DNA of 43,035 nt. It comes from Dechloromonas sp. (lineage in GTDB: Bacteria; Pseudomonadota; Gammaproteobacteria; Burkholderiales; Rhodocyclaceae). The position numbers and the translations under genes were made by a program. The notes beneath the pieces were generated by a model that ran no database searches, was not told where the DNA came from, and was given only the letters and a program-made list of their open reading frames with translations. Position 1 is the first letter of the stretch; each line of letters opens with the position of its first letter. The stretch lies in NCBI GenBank assembly GCA_016790815.1, contig JAEUOG010000065.1, forward strand, positions 1 through 43,035, read 5' to 3'. This document shows, piece after piece, positions 8,499-18,673 of the stretch.

Positions 8499-10619
8499 AT
8501 GGGTTTCAGCTTCAAGCTTCCGAAGATGAATGGTGTTGGCAACGGCGGTGCTTCCGCCCCGATGACCGTTTCGACAAATGCGGTCGCGGGAAAAATGGCC
8601 TTGCCGGCTTTCCTGGCGGGGCAGCCCGTCGTTCAGCAGATGAAGATGCTCGGCGCCGTCTTCATGGCCATCATGCTGCTGATTGCGGGTCTGGTTTATT
8701 TTGACAGCCGCCAGTCGACCCACAACACAGCATATATCGCTGCATCGGGTGAGATGCGCATGCTTTCGCAGCGCTTGGCGAAGGCATCATCGCTTGCGCT
8801 GCAGGGAAATGCAGGTGCTTTTGACCAACTGAAGGAGTCGCGCGAAACGTTCGGACGGCTCTTCGACCGGCTTGCCAACGGTGGCGAAATTGCATCCACC
8901 AGCGTTCCGGCTTCACCCGATAACGTTCGCCCGCAGCTCGAGGCGCTTGCCCAGATTTGGGCTACAACCGACAAGGACGCAGAGACGGTCATTTCGCAAG
9001 AGACGAACCTGGTAGCGCTGGGCAAGAATGTGGCGATCATCGATAACAAGAATTCTGCAATGCTGGAGCTGACCGAGCAGCTCGCAACCATGAAACTCCA
9101 GGGTGGGGCTGCCTCCCGCGAAATAGCCTCTTCGAGTCAGTTGGTCATGTTGACCCAGCGGATTGCCAAAAATGCCTCGGCGCTTCTCGTCGGCGATGAA
9201 ATCAATCCCGAGGTGGCTTTCCTGCTTGGCAAAGACACCAATACCTTCCGCGATATTCTGGGCGGCTTGAGCAAGGGCGCTAACGATGCAGACAGTCGCA
9301 GCAAGCTCGATAGCCTGGATGCGGCCTTCAAGGAGTATCAGGGGGCAATCTCCAGCATTCTTGGCAACATGCAACCATTAGTCCTTTCCAAACAGGCCGG
9401 CTCCCGAATTTTCCGCGAGAGCGAGGAGTTGCTGAAGGCGACCGATAACCTGGTATTGGGTTATCAGGAAGATCTGACCGCCCGCGGGATGTACATGGTG
9501 ATGTTGATCTCGCTAAGCCTGCTCGCTCTGGCCACGCTTGCATTGCTGGCCAAGGTATATCTCGAAGATACCCAACGCCGCGCCACAGACGCTGAGGTTC
9601 AACGATTCGCATCGGAACAGACCAATCGTGAAAATCAGGACGCCATTCTGCGGCTGATGAACGAACTCGGCGACCTGGCTGATGGCGACCTGACCGTAAC
9701 GGCGACAGTCAGCGAGAACATCACTGGCGCGATTGCAGACTCGATCAACTATACGATTGAAGAACTGCGTGTGCTGGTCGGTCGTATCAACGACGCGGCA
9801 AACCGCGTGACCGCAGCAACCGAAATTGCCCGCCTGACTTCGGCTGAATTGCTCGACGCTGCCGAACGGCAGTCCTCCGAAATTCAGGAGGCCGGTCAGT
9901 CTGCTCTGGAAATGGCGCGCTCGATGTCGGAAGTTTCCGGCAACGCGATGCAGTCAGCCAAAGTTGCCCGGCAGTCGCTGCAGGCAGCCGAAAAAGGGAC
10001 GCTTGCCGTGCAGGATTCGATCAAGGGCATGAACGAGATTCGCAATCAGATTCAGGAAACCTCGAAGCGAATCAAGCGCCTTGGCGAAAGCTCGCAGGAG
10101 ATCGGTGAAATCGTGGAGCTGATTTCTGACATTACCGAGCAGACCAACGTGCTGGCTCTGAACGCTGCCATTCAGGCGGCTTCCGCCGGCGACGCGGGGC
10201 GCGGCTTTACCGTGGTTGCCGAAGAGGTGCAGCGACTGGCCGAACGCTCAGGCGAGGCGACGAAGCAGATTGCCGCCATTGTGAAGACGATTCAGACCGA
10301 CACCCAGGATGCCGTTTCGGCCATGGAGCAATCGACCCGCGGCGTGGTCGATGGCGCCAAGTTGTCCGATGCTGCTGGCCAAGCGCTGTCGGAGATCGGT
10401 GACGTGTCGCGCAATCTGGCCGACCTGATCCAGAGCATTTCCACCTCGACCCGGAATCAGGCGGATTCGGCTACCCAGGTGGCGAGCCTGATGCAGGATA
10501 TTCTGCAGGTTACGGAGCAGACGACGGCAGGTACGCAGCGCACGGCGCAGGCGGTCGACGAACTGACCGCTCTGGCATCCGAACTCAAGGGCTCGGTCGC
10601 CGGCTTCAAAGTCGACTGA
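8499..10619 (+). CDS. pilJ: Pilus-associated methyl-accepting chemotaxis protein PilJ
   Basis: The receptor of the Pil-Chp array, 706 residues. One membrane helix lies at about residues 52-72 ([17 protein letters not shown]) and a second at about 330-355 ([21 protein letters not shown]). The periplasmic part between them contains two PilJ-type helical modules ([18 protein letters not shown] and [18 protein letters not shown] are clear duplicates). A HAMP-like region follows, then a cytoplasmic coiled coil with the signalling tip [18 protein letters not shown] at about 545-562. The start at 8499 is chosen because GGAGG (8488-8492) sits six bases upstream; the frame could open at 8457 but that overlaps pilI and lacks a ribosome site. 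Confidence 0.95.
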   Translation: MGFSFKLPKMNGVGNGGASAPMTVSTNAVAGKMALPAFLAGQPVVQQMKMLGAVFMAIMLLIAGLVYFDSRQSTHNTAYIAASGEMRMLSQRLAKASSLALQGNAGAFDQLKESRETFGRLFDRLANGGEIASTSVPASPDNVRPQLEALAQIWATTDKDAETVISQETNLVALGKNVAIIDNKNSAMLELTEQLATMKLQGGAASREIASSSQLVMLTQRIAKNASALLVGDEINPEVAFLLGKDTNTFRDILGGLSKGANDADSRSKLDSLDAAFKEYQGAISSILGNMQPLVLSKQAGSRIFRESEELLKATDNLVLGYQEDLTARGMYMVMLISLSLLALATLALLAKVYLEDTQRRATDAEVQRFASEQTNRENQDAILRLMNELGDLADGDLTVTATVSENITGAIADSINYTIEELRVLVGRINDAANRVTAATEIARLTSAELLDAAERQSSEIQEAGQSALEMARSMSEVSGNAMQSAKVARQSLQAAEKGTLAVQDSIKGMNEIRNQIQETSKRIKRLGESSQEIGEIVELISDITEQTNVLALNAAIQAASAGDAGRGFTVVAEEVQRLAERSGEATKQIAAIVKTIQTDTQDAVSAMEQSTRGVVDGAKLSDAAGQALSEIGDVSRNLADLIQSISTSTRNQADSATQVASLMQDILQVTEQTTAGTQRTAQAVDELTALASELKGSVAGFKVD

Positions 10620-10637
10620 CGACAATCGCGAGAGATC

Positions 10638-13600
10638 ATGAACGCGGCAACGGAATTTGATTTAGGCCCGCTGACGTGGGTCAAGGGTGAAATAGACCTG
10701 GCCTTGCAGCGCGCCGAGCAGGCGCTGAACGAGCATGAGGCGACTGCCGATCGGACGAAGCTCAAGTTCTGCCGGACGCATGTGCACCAGGTGCACGGTG
10801 CGCTGGCCATGGTTGGCCTGGACGGGGTCACCCTGTTGACGGAGTCTGCAGAGGCCTTGCTTTCCGGGATGGAAGAGGATCGACTGCCCTCCGGAGACTC
10901 GGCGGTTGCGGTTTTGCGTCAGACGCTCAGTGCTCTGCATCAATATCTTGATGACCTGATGGCTGGCGAGCCCAATCAGCCGCTCGTGTTGCTGCCCGTC
11001 TATCAGTCGCTTGAGGTTGCGCGCGGCTTGGCGGGGGCGCATCCCTGCGACCTGTTTTATCCGGATCTCGCCAAACGCCCGCCAAAGCGCGTGCTTGAGG
11101 GGGCGGTGCTCGATTCTGAGGAATTGTTGCGCACCCTCAAAGTTAAGCGAATGCAGTTCCAGAAAGGCATGCTGGGCTGGCTGAAAAACCCGGCCGAGGG
11201 AGAAGCTGCGCGCCGACTGATGTGCGAGGCTGTCGCTGACATCGAAGGGGCGCAGCCGACACCCGTTGCGCGCTCGTTCTGGTGGATATCGCTGGGCGTA
11301 CTCGATGCGCTGGCAGACCCCGTGCTTGGCGCCGATCCATTGGCGCGTCAACTGTGTTCCCGTATCGATGCCCAGATACGGCGTCTGGTCAGTGGCTCGA
11401 ACAATGTTGCGGAGCGTGTTCTGCGCGAGTGCCTGTATTTCGTTGCCCAGGCGCCGGCAAGGCTTAGCACGCGAATCGCTGAGCTTCAGTCGGTATTCAA
11501 TCTGGCTGCCTTGCTCCCAAGTGCGACGCCGCAAACCGCGCCGCTGCCGCATCACAGCGAGTTGCGCCGATTGCGCGAAACGCTGGCCTCAGCCGAAGAT
11601 CTCTGGAACCGGTTTTGTACCGGCAATGCTGGCAGTCTGGCCGGCTTTGCCGATAGTGTGCGCCAGTGTGCGCAGTTGACCGGGGATATCGGCCAGACTG
11701 ATCTTAAACGCCTTGGTCAGGGATTGGGTGCCGTCGCCAACTGGCTGTCTGAAGACGCTACCCGCTTCAATGACGGGGTTGCCATGGAAGTGGCGACCAC
11801 CGTCCTGTTGCTTCAGAATGCGCAGGAGAACTTCCGGCGCCTGGGTACCGATTTCGCCCAGCAGGTGGACCTCATGGTGGCCCGCCTTTACGCCTGTATC
11901 GCCGGCAGGCCGGTAGCCGACGAGGGCATTCCGCTGCTCGACGAGATGAGCCGGCGAGCTCAGGAAAAGCTGTTGATCGGTCAGGTCGGTCGCGAGATAC
12001 AGCACAATCTGGGTCAGATCGAACAGGCGCTAGACGGATTCTTCCGTGATCCGACCAAGGGGCACGATCTGCTCCAGGTTGATGCACCTATCAAGCAGAT
12101 CAGCGGGGCGCTGGCCATGCTTGGCCATTTTGGCGCGGTCAGCAAGCTCAAGGAGTGTGCCGCAAGCATCCAGCGATTCGCCCAACCGGACTATCAACCG
12201 GTCAGTGAGGATTTCGAGGCAGTGGCGAACCAGTTGTCCCTGCTCGGCTTTTTTGTGGACTCGCTGCAAAACGGCGAAACCGATTTCAATGCCTTCGTGC
12301 GTCGCATGAGTGGTGCGGTATCGGCCGGGCAGGCGGAGGAGCACGAGGCGACTGCCGCACCGACGGTTGAGGTTCTTCTAGCACAACAGACGCGCGACAC
12401 GCAGATACTTGCCGACGCGCTCAAGGAAGCGCCGCAGGATGTCCGCCTGCAGGATGAGCTCAAGCAGAATCTGCAAAGTATCCAGAAGGATGCCGATCTG
12501 GTCGCTGACCGCGAACTGGGTGAGTCGGCCAAGGCGGCCCTGGCAGCGCTGCAAACAGGCATCGAGTTCGATCCCACTTTGTCCGGCTTCATGCCCGTCA
12601 CCCACGCTCCTTCTGCTGAAACCCTGCAGCTTGCGGAGTCAACGCACGAAGAGATTGACGCCGAGTTGCTATCGATCTTCCTGGAAGAAGCCAACGAGGT
12701 CCTGGCTAGCATTGGCGAGCAGAAAGCCCTGCTGGCAAGCAACCCGGCCAACGTCGAGGCATTGACCACGGTCCGGCGTTCCATGCATACCCTGAAGGGC
12801 AGCGGCCGGATGGTTGGGCTCAAGGATCTTGGTGAAGTGGCATGGGAACTGGAACAGACACTCAACTTGTGGTTGCGCCAGGATACGGTGGTAACGCCCG
12901 ATCTGCAGCGCATGATCGACGCCGCCCATGCGTTGTTTTCGGACTGGGTCGTCGTTCTTGAATCAGGAAGGGGCGCTGCGCCCGACTCGGGCGCTGTGGT
13001 CGCGCAGGCGGCCCGTCTTCGGGGCGTCGAAACGCCGGCAGTGGCCGCGCCTGAAGTTCAGCCCGATGCCATTGTCGAGGCGCCGTTACAGATTGCCGAG
13101 CCTGTCGAGTTGGAGGCTGAAGCACAGCTTGAGGGGGTGACGGGGCAGGACGACCGGGCTATCGATGACGTAGAAGCGGTGCTGGAGTGGGACGAAGCAT
13201 TGCCTGCATTGCAGACTGAGGCGCGCGAACTGGCTGATCAGACCTCTGATGTGGCTGCCGATAGTCCCTTGGGCTACGCAAGTCTGGAACATCTGGGCTT
13301 GTCTGCCCAGGAGCCGGAAACCATCGAGATTGAAGCGCTGCCAGAAGAGCCGGCAATGTCCTGGGAGCCGGACGAGGCAATGCTGCGGTCGACGCCGGAA
13401 AAAGAGCCAATTTCGCCGGTTTCGCCACCGCCCGCCGCGCCGACGCTTTACGACATATTCCGCGAAGAGGCCCGGGGTCACCTGCAAACGCTGGTCGACA
13501 GCTATGCGCTCATTGATGCCAATCCGGCGGCCCCGACCACCTTTGAGATGACGCGTGCTGCCCACACCTTGGGCGGGATTGCGGCAACGGTTGGCCTGAT

Positions 13601-16172
13601 GCCGCTCCATCGGCTGGCCATCGCTCTCGAGCACGCTTTGCTGCGACGCGATGGTTCGGGCCAGGCGGAAAGCATAGAAGGCATCGAAACGGTTCGACAG
13701 TCCATCATCACGCTCGAAGAGATGTTTGCCGGACTTGCCCTGCAACGTGCGCCAGTCGAGCAGGTGCAGCTGATCGCGGCGCTGGAGGATGTATTCCATG
13801 CCGAACAGCCTGTTGATGCTCCGCCGCCTGCCAGTGCCGAAATAATCGCACTTCCGGGCAGGGGCGAAGTGCTTCCAGATGCCGGTGCCGAGGCGGCTCC
13901 CGTCGTATCGGCGGTCCCGGCGCTGCCGCAACTCAATGATGAGCTCGACGAGCAGTTGCTGCCGATCTTCCTTGAAGAAGCAGTCGATCTGTCACGGGAA
14001 CTGACCGCCCAGATACGCTTTTGGCACGGCGATCTGGCGGGCGATGCGGCACCGCATGCCATAGCCCGACTGCTGCATACCTTCAAGGGTAGTGCCCGCA
14101 TGGCCGGGGCGATGAATCTGGGCGAAGCGACCCATCACCTTGAAGCAAGGCTTGAAGAGGTAGTACGCGCAGGGCAGGTGACGCCGGCTTTTGTCGATGA
14201 CATCGAAACTGCCTGCGATGCGCTCGAGCAGGCTGTCGAGCGCCTGCGCGCAGGCCCGCAGGAGACGGTCGCCGCGGAGCTGGAAGCCGACGCCGAAGCG
14301 CGCCCTGCCACCTTGCAGGCGCCGGCCGCTGAAGGCGAAGCGGATACCGAGACGGGTGGCCAGCGTGCGACGCTGCGCGTCCGCGCCGAACTGGTTGATC
14401 GTCTGGTCAGCGAGGCAGGCGAACTGTCGATTGCCCGGACGCGGATCGAAGGCGAAATGCGCAGTCTGAAGGGCTCGTTGCTTGAACTGACCGAGAACGT
14501 CATTCGTTTGCGCCGGCAGCTGCGTGAAATCGAAATCCAGGCTGAATCACAGATTCAGGCGCGGGTTGCACAGGCGCCGGACAGCGAGGGTGATTTCGAT
14601 CCGCTCGAACTCGACCGCTTCACGCGCTTCCAGGAATTGACGCGCTTCATGGCGGAGTCGGTGAACGACGTCGCGACTGTTCAGCAGAGCTTGCTGAAGA
14701 ACCTCGACGACGCCAATGCGGCGATTCTTGCCCAGTCGCGCCTCAACCGCAGCTTGCAGCACGAATTGATGAGCGTGCGCATGGTGCCGTTCGCCAGTCA
14801 GACCGAACGCCTGTATCGCATCGTCCGGCAGTCTGCCAAGGAGGTTGGCAAGCGGGCCAATCTGGACATCGTCGGCGGCCAGGTCGATATCGACCGCTCG
14901 GTGCTCGACAAGATGTTGGCGCCGATCGAGCACATGCTGCGCAATGCCGTAACCCATGGTATCGAGTTCCGCGATGAACGCCTTGCTGCCGGCAAGTCCG
15001 AGGCCGGAGAAATCGTCGTCAAGCTCTCGCAGGAAGGTAACGAAATCATCCTGTCCCTGAGCGATGACGGCAAGGGACTGGATGTTGACCGCATCCGAGC
15101 GCGGGCCGAATCGATGGGACTCCTTCAGCAGGGGCAGGCTGCCGATGAGAAAACACTGTTTGATTTCATCTTCCAGCCCGGCTTCTCGACAGCGACCGAA
15201 GTAACCCAGCTTTCGGGTCGTGGCGTCGGCATGGACGTCGTGAAAACCGAGGTCGGCGACATTGGCGGCCGTATCGAAATCAATTCGCAGCCTGGCCAGG
15301 GAACCACGTTCCGCCTCTATCTGCCGCTCACGCTGGCGGTGACGCAGACCCTGCTTGTGCGCGTCGGCTCGCATCTCTATGCCGTACCCTCGACGATGAT
15401 CGAGCAGGTCAAGGAGATGAAGGAGAAAGCGCTCGCCGTGGTCAGGGAAAAAGGCGAGGTTGAATGGCAGGGCAATCATTACCCATTCCATTTCCTGCCG
15501 CATCTCCTGGGTGACACGGCTGCAATGCCCGAAGCACACCGCCAGTATTGGGTTTTGCTCCTGCGCTCCGGTTCGCAGCGGGTTGCCATTCTTGTCGACG
15601 AACTGAAGGGAAATCAGGAGGTCGTGGTCAAGAACATCGGCGCCCAGCTCGCCCGCGTGGTGGGTATTGCCGGCGCCACGGTGCTCGGCGATGGCAAGGT
15701 CGTGCTCATCCTGAATCCGGTCGCGCTGGCCAGCCGGACAATCGTGTCCAGCGTGCACACCGCCGTTCCGGTCATGGTGCCGCCTGTGGTCGAGGCGGTG
15801 GTGGGGCAGCCGACCGTGATGGTGGTGGACGATTCGCTGACGGTTCGCAAGATCACGAGCCGCCTGCTCATGCGCGAAGGTTATCAGGTCATTCTGGCCA
15901 AGGATGGCGTCGATGCGCTGGAGCAACTGGTCGACGTGAGGCCTGATGTCATCCTCTCCGACATCGAAATGCCGCGCATGGATGGCTTCGATCTGGTTCG
16001 CAACCTCCGCGCCGACGCGCGTCTGCGTTCGTTGCCGGTGGTCATGATCACGTCGCGGACGGCCGACAAGCATCGCAATTACGCGCTGGAAATCGGCGCC
16101 AACCACTACCTCGGCAAGCCGTACGACGAAGTCGAGTTGCTGGGCATCGTGGCCGGTTATTGCAGAAAATAG
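10638..16172 (+). CDS. pilL: Multi-Hpt hybrid chemotaxis kinase PilL/ChpA
   Basis: A very large CheA-type hybrid kinase of 1844 residues (P. aeruginosa ChpA is longer). Hpt-like modules: an N-terminal one with His50 in HQVHGALAMVGL; one near residue 485 where IKQISGALAML has no His; His717 in MHTLKGSGRMVGL; His976 in AHTLGGIAATVGL; His1147 in LHTFKGSARMAGA. Acidic Ala/Pro/Glu linkers separate the last modules. Then come a CheA dimerisation region (from about 1243), a HATPase with HMLRNAVTHGIE (about 1431), DDGKGLD and GRGVGMDVV (about 1526), a CheW domain (about 1565-1695) and a receiver with Asp1775 in LSDIEMPRMDG. It presumably phosphorylates PilG and PilH. Last gene of the pil operon, 18 bases after pilJ. 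Confidence 0.95.
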   Translation: MNAATEFDLGPLTWVKGEIDLALQRAEQALNEHEATADRTKLKFCRTHVHQVHGALAMVGLDGVTLLTESAEALLSGMEEDRLPSGDSAVAVLRQTLSALHQYLDDLMAGEPNQPLVLLPVYQSLEVARGLAGAHPCDLFYPDLAKRPPKRVLEGAVLDSEELLRTLKVKRMQFQKGMLGWLKNPAEGEAARRLMCEAVADIEGAQPTPVARSFWWISLGVLDALADPVLGADPLARQLCSRIDAQIRRLVSGSNNVAERVLRECLYFVAQAPARLSTRIAELQSVFNLAALLPSATPQTAPLPHHSELRRLRETLASAEDLWNRFCTGNAGSLAGFADSVRQCAQLTGDIGQTDLKRLGQGLGAVANWLSEDATRFNDGVAMEVATTVLLLQNAQENFRRLGTDFAQQVDLMVARLYACIAGRPVADEGIPLLDEMSRRAQEKLLIGQVGREIQHNLGQIEQALDGFFRDPTKGHDLLQVDAPIKQISGALAMLGHFGAVSKLKECAASIQRFAQPDYQPVSEDFEAVANQLSLLGFFVDSLQNGETDFNAFVRRMSGAVSAGQAEEHEATAAPTVEVLLAQQTRDTQILADALKEAPQDVRLQDELKQNLQSIQKDADLVADRELGESAKAALAALQTGIEFDPTLSGFMPVTHAPSAETLQLAESTHEEIDAELLSIFLEEANEVLASIGEQKALLASNPANVEALTTVRRSMHTLKGSGRMVGLKDLGEVAWELEQTLNLWLRQDTVVTPDLQRMIDAAHALFSDWVVVLESGRGAAPDSGAVVAQAARLRGVETPAVAAPEVQPDAIVEAPLQIAEPVELEAEAQLEGVTGQDDRAIDDVEAVLEWDEALPALQTEARELADQTSDVAADSPLGYASLEHLGLSAQEPETIEIEALPEEPAMSWEPDEAMLRSTPEKEPISPVSPPPAAPTLYDIFREEARGHLQTLVDSYALIDANPAAPTTFEMTRAAHTLGGIAATVGLMPLHRLAIALEHALLRRDGSGQAESIEGIETVRQSIITLEEMFAGLALQRAPVEQVQLIAALEDVFHAEQPVDAPPPASAEIIALPGRGEVLPDAGAEAAPVVSAVPALPQLNDELDEQLLPIFLEEAVDLSRELTAQIRFWHGDLAGDAAPHAIARLLHTFKGSARMAGAMNLGEATHHLEARLEEVVRAGQVTPAFVDDIETACDALEQAVERLRAGPQETVAAELEADAEARPATLQAPAAEGEADTETGGQRATLRVRAELVDRLVSEAGELSIARTRIEGEMRSLKGSLLELTENVIRLRRQLREIEIQAESQIQARVAQAPDSEGDFDPLELDRFTRFQELTRFMAESVNDVATVQQSLLKNLDDANAAILAQSRLNRSLQHELMSVRMVPFASQTERLYRIVRQSAKEVGKRANLDIVGGQVDIDRSVLDKMLAPIEHMLRNAVTHGIEFRDERLAAGKSEAGEIVVKLSQEGNEIILSLSDDGKGLDVDRIRARAESMGLLQQGQAADEKTLFDFIFQPGFSTATEVTQLSGRGVGMDVVKTEVGDIGGRIEINSQPGQGTTFRLYLPLTLAVTQTLLVRVGSHLYAVPSTMIEQVKEMKEKALAVVREKGEVEWQGNHYPFHFLPHLLGDTAAMPEAHRQYWVLLLRSGSQRVAILVDELKGNQEVVVKNIGAQLARVVGIAGATVLGDGKVVLILNPVALASRTIVSSVHTAVPVMVPPVVEAVVGQPTVMVVDDSLTVRKITSRLLMREGYQVILAKDGVDALEQLVDVRPDVILSDIEMPRMDGFDLVRNLRADARLRSLPVVMITSRTADKHRNYALEIGANHYLGKPYDEVELLGIVAGYCRK

Positions 16173-16198
16173 CCCGAATCCCCGGTTGACCCTGGCAT

Positions 16199-16230
16199 CC
16201 CACGGTCAACCGGAAACAATGGCTAATTTT
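16199..16230 (+). repeat. Dispersed CGGTCAACCGG/GGCCAAAATT repeat, copy 1
   Basis: Reads CCCACGGTCAACCGG, then AAACAAT, then GGCTAATTTT. Block 1 is also the right arm of a perfect 10-bp hairpin: CCGGTTGACC at 16182-16191 pairs with GGTCAACCGG at 16204-16213. The copy lies between the convergent ends of pilL and phrB and covers the phrB stop codon. No T-tract follows on the plus strand; the minus strand has short T runs before the stem instead. Confidence 0.75.
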
Positions 16231-17629
16231 TAAGTATGGCGTAGCGCGCCAGGGTCTTTTCCCGAGCCGCCGCATGCTCGACGATCGGCGCCGGGTAGTC
16301 CCGCCCGATCATCACCCCGATGCTCTCCTGCTCGATGCGCCCCATTTGCCACGGGGCGTGGATATATTTGTTGGCCACTTTCGCCAGTTCGGGCACGTAG
16401 CGGCGGATGAACTTGCCGTCCGGGTCGAAGCGCTCGGACTGCGTTACCGGATTGAAAATGCGGAAATACGGTTGCGCGTCGCAGCCGGTCGAGGCCGCCC
16501 ATTGCCAGCCGCCATTGTTGGCGGAAAGGTCGAAATCGTTGAGCTGCTCGGCAAAATAGCGCTCGCCGAGCCGCCAGTCGATGCCCAGATCCTTGCTCAG
16601 AAATGATGCGACGATCATGCGTAGCCGGTTGTGCATCCAGCCGCTGTGGTTAAGCTGGCGCATCGCGGCATCGACGAGCGGAAAGCCGGTGCGCCCTTCC
16701 TTCCATGCGGCCAGGCCGGCCGGCCAGTCGTCCCACTGCACCGCATCGTAGGCCGGCTTGAAAGCGCTGCCGACGACGTGCGGGAAGTGGTCGAGGATCA
16801 TGAAATAGAAGTCACGCCAGATCAGCTCGTTGAGCCAGGTCGTGTCCTTCGCATTCAGCGCACTGCGAACCAGTTCACGAATGCCGATGGTACCGAAGCG
16901 CAGGTGTACCGACAAATAGGAAACACCCTTGACCGCCGGGAAGTCGCGTAGCGCGCCATAGCGCTCGATACGTCCCTGGCGGAACTCGTCCCACAAGGCG
17001 CGGGCGCCCGACATGCCGGGGTGAATACCCAGGACCTCCAGATCGGTCGGGTCGAAGCCGATGTCAGCTAGTTTTGGGATGCCCGCCAACTCGCCGCCGG
17101 CTAGTTGTCCACGGCAAGGCCATTCGGCACAATCTGCTGCGGTCAACCGCTTCAACCAGGCATTTTTGTAGGGTGTGAATACGGAGAATGGCTTGCCTGT
17201 CTGGGTCAGCACTTCATTGCCGTCGAAGACGGCCTGATCCTTGAAAGCGTGAAATTCGATGCCTTCCGTTTTCAGCATTTCGGCGACGAGCGCATCACGC
17301 TGCTTGGCTGCGGGTTCGTAATCGCGGTTGGCAAACACCGCCGCCACGCCGAGTTCCCTGGCAAGCGAGGATATTTCGTTGGCCGCACGGCCGTGGCGAA
17401 CGATCATCCCACCACCCTTGGCGCACAAGGCGGCATCGAGCTCAACCAGAGATTCGCGAATGAAATGAACGCGCCGGTCACGCCGGCTGGGCAGCGCATC
17501 GAGAATTTCGCTATCAAAAATAAAGGCGCAGTAAACCTGTTGCGCCCCGGCCAGCGCCGCACTCAGCGCTGCGTGATCTTGGTCGCGCAGGTCGCGGCGA
17601 AACCAGACGAGGGCTTTTTCTTTTTTCAT
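16223..17629 (-). CDS. phrB: Deoxyribodipyrimidine photolyase (class I CPD)
   Basis: A light-driven enzyme repairing cyclobutane pyrimidine dimers with FAD. The 468-residue length is typical. The N-terminal alpha/beta antenna domain starts [16 protein letters not shown]. The C-terminal FAD domain has [34 protein letters not shown], the signature [20 protein letters not shown] and [15 protein letters not shown]. The start ATG at 17629 has AAAAAGAAAAAG upstream rather than a clear GGAGG. It is probably monocistronic, divergent from yqgE and convergent with pilL. Confidence 0.95.
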   Translation of the reverse strand: MKKEKALVWFRRDLRDQDHAALSAALAGAQQVYCAFIFDSEILDALPSRRDRRVHFIRESLVELDAALCAKGGGMIVRHGRAANEISSLARELGVAAVFANRDYEPAAKQRDALVAEMLKTEGIEFHAFKDQAVFDGNEVLTQTGKPFSVFTPYKNAWLKRLTAADCAEWPCRGQLAGGELAGIPKLADIGFDPTDLEVLGIHPGMSGARALWDEFRQGRIERYGALRDFPAVKGVSYLSVHLRFGTIGIRELVRSALNAKDTTWLNELIWRDFYFMILDHFPHVVGSAFKPAYDAVQWDDWPAGLAAWKEGRTGFPLVDAAMRQLNHSGWMHNRLRMIVASFLSKDLGIDWRLGERYFAEQLNDFDLSANNGGWQWAASTGCDAQPYFRIFNPVTQSERFDPDGKFIRRYVPELAKVANKYIHAPWQMGRIEQESIGVMIGRDYPAPIVEHAAAREKTLARYAILKN

Positions 17630-17631
17630 GG

Positions 17632-17660
17632 TTGGTTTGTACCCTCCTGAAGATTAAAAT
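17632..17660 (+). promoter_or_regulatory. Promoter of the yqgE-ruvX-pyrR-pyrB-pyrC' operon
   Basis: TTGGTT (17632-17637) and TAAAAT (17655-17660) are spaced by exactly 17 bases, a good sigma-70 promoter. The predicted start near 17667 falls almost on the yqgE ATG at 17668, so a leaderless or nearly leaderless message is predicted. Confidence 0.55.
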
Positions 17661-17667
17661 TCCAGCC

Positions 17668-18228
17668 ATGGACAACGTCAACCTGACCGACAACTTCCTC
17701 ATCGCCATGCCGACGCTGGAAGACCCGTATTTTTCGAATGCACTGGTCTATATTTGCGAGCACAATGAAAACGGGGCCTTGGGGATCATCGTCAATCGAC
17801 CGATTGACATGAATCTGGCTGGTTTGTTCGACAAGATCGACATCAAGCTGGCGGCGGAAAGTCTCGCCAACCTTCCAGTGTATTTCGGCGGCCCGGTCCA
17901 GCTTGACCGCGGCTTTGTCCTCCATCGTCCGATCGGAAAATGGCAGTCCACGCTGGCCGTCAATGGTGAGGTCGGCCTCACCAGTTCCCGCGATGTGCTC
18001 AATTCCGTGGGCAGCGAAGGCCTGCCGGCTGAAATCATCGTTTCGCTCGGATATTCCGGCTGGGATGCCGGGCAGCTTGAGAACGAACTGGCCCAGAACT
18101 CCTGGCTGACCGTGCCGGCCAAGGCCGAAATCCTCTTCGACCTGCCACCGGAAGAGCGACTCCCGGCGGCCATGCAAAAGCTGGGCATCAGCTTCACGCA
18201 GCTTTCCGACGTGGCCGGACACGCATGA
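17668..18228 (+). CDS. yqgE: YqgE/AlgH family protein (UPF0301)
   Basis: A 186-residue member of the YqgE/AlgH family, whose biochemical role is not settled. Family signatures: [20 protein letters not shown] near the N-terminus, [34 protein letters not shown] and [13 protein letters not shown]. The start at 17668 gives the standard [16 protein letters not shown]-terminus; an upstream in-frame start at 17632 would lie inside the promoter. yqgE precedes ruvX/yqgF as it does in many proteobacteria. Confidence 0.93.
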   Translation: MDNVNLTDNFLIAMPTLEDPYFSNALVYICEHNENGALGIIVNRPIDMNLAGLFDKIDIKLAAESLANLPVYFGGPVQLDRGFVLHRPIGKWQSTLAVNGEVGLTSSRDVLNSVGSEGLPAEIIVSLGYSGWDAGQLENELAQNSWLTVPAKAEILFDLPPEERLPAAMQKLGISFTQLSDVAGHA

Positions 18229-18244
18229 GCCGGTCAGCTCCTTG

Positions 18245-18673
18245 ATGGGCACTGTCCTGGCGTTCGACTTTGGTGAAAAGCGCATCGGTGTCGCCACGGG
18301 CGAAACGATGCTCGGCACGGCCCACCCGCTGACCACCATCCACGCCGAGTCGAACGACGACCGCTTCGCTGCCATCGGCAAAATCATCGCCGAGTGGCAA
18401 CCAGAACAGCTGGTCGTCGGCCTGCCCTGCCATATCGACGGTACGCCGCACGAAATGACCCGCCTGGCCACCAAGTTCGCCGAGCGCCTCAAGCGCCGTT
18501 ACAACCTGCCGGTCAGTTTCGCCGACGAACGCCTGACGTCCGTCGATGCCGAATCCCGCCTGCGCGAAACCGGTCGCAACAGCAAAACCGCCAAGCCCCT
18601 GCTTGATGCCGTGGCGGCCCAACTCATCCTTCAAACCTGGTTCGAAAGCCCGCACCATGTCATCCCATCCTGA
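18245..18673 (+). CDS. ruvX: Putative Holliday junction resolvase / pre-16S rRNA nuclease
   Basis: A YqgF-family RNase H-fold nuclease of 142 residues, implicated in processing the 16S rRNA 5' end and in DNA junction resolution. The first catalytic Asp is in LAFDFGEKRIGVA, a second acidic motif in FADERLTSVDAESRL and the last in DAVAAQLILQTW. VVGLPCHIDG is the usual central motif. A TTG at 18242 precedes the ATG at 18245; the ATG is preferred. The 3' end overlaps pyrR by 17 bases. Confidence 0.93.
   Translation: MGTVLAFDFGEKRIGVATGETMLGTAHPLTTIHAESNDDRFAAIGKIIAEWQPEQLVVGLPCHIDGTPHEMTRLATKFAERLKRRYNLPVSFADERLTSVDAESRLRETGRNSKTAKPLLDAVAAQLILQTWFESPHHVIPS

Noticed and set aside
14547-16106. A 519-codon minus-strand frame opposite pilL
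   Set aside because: A GC-rich antisense shadow of the CheA/CheW/receiver region, with low-complexity His/Arg-rich translation.
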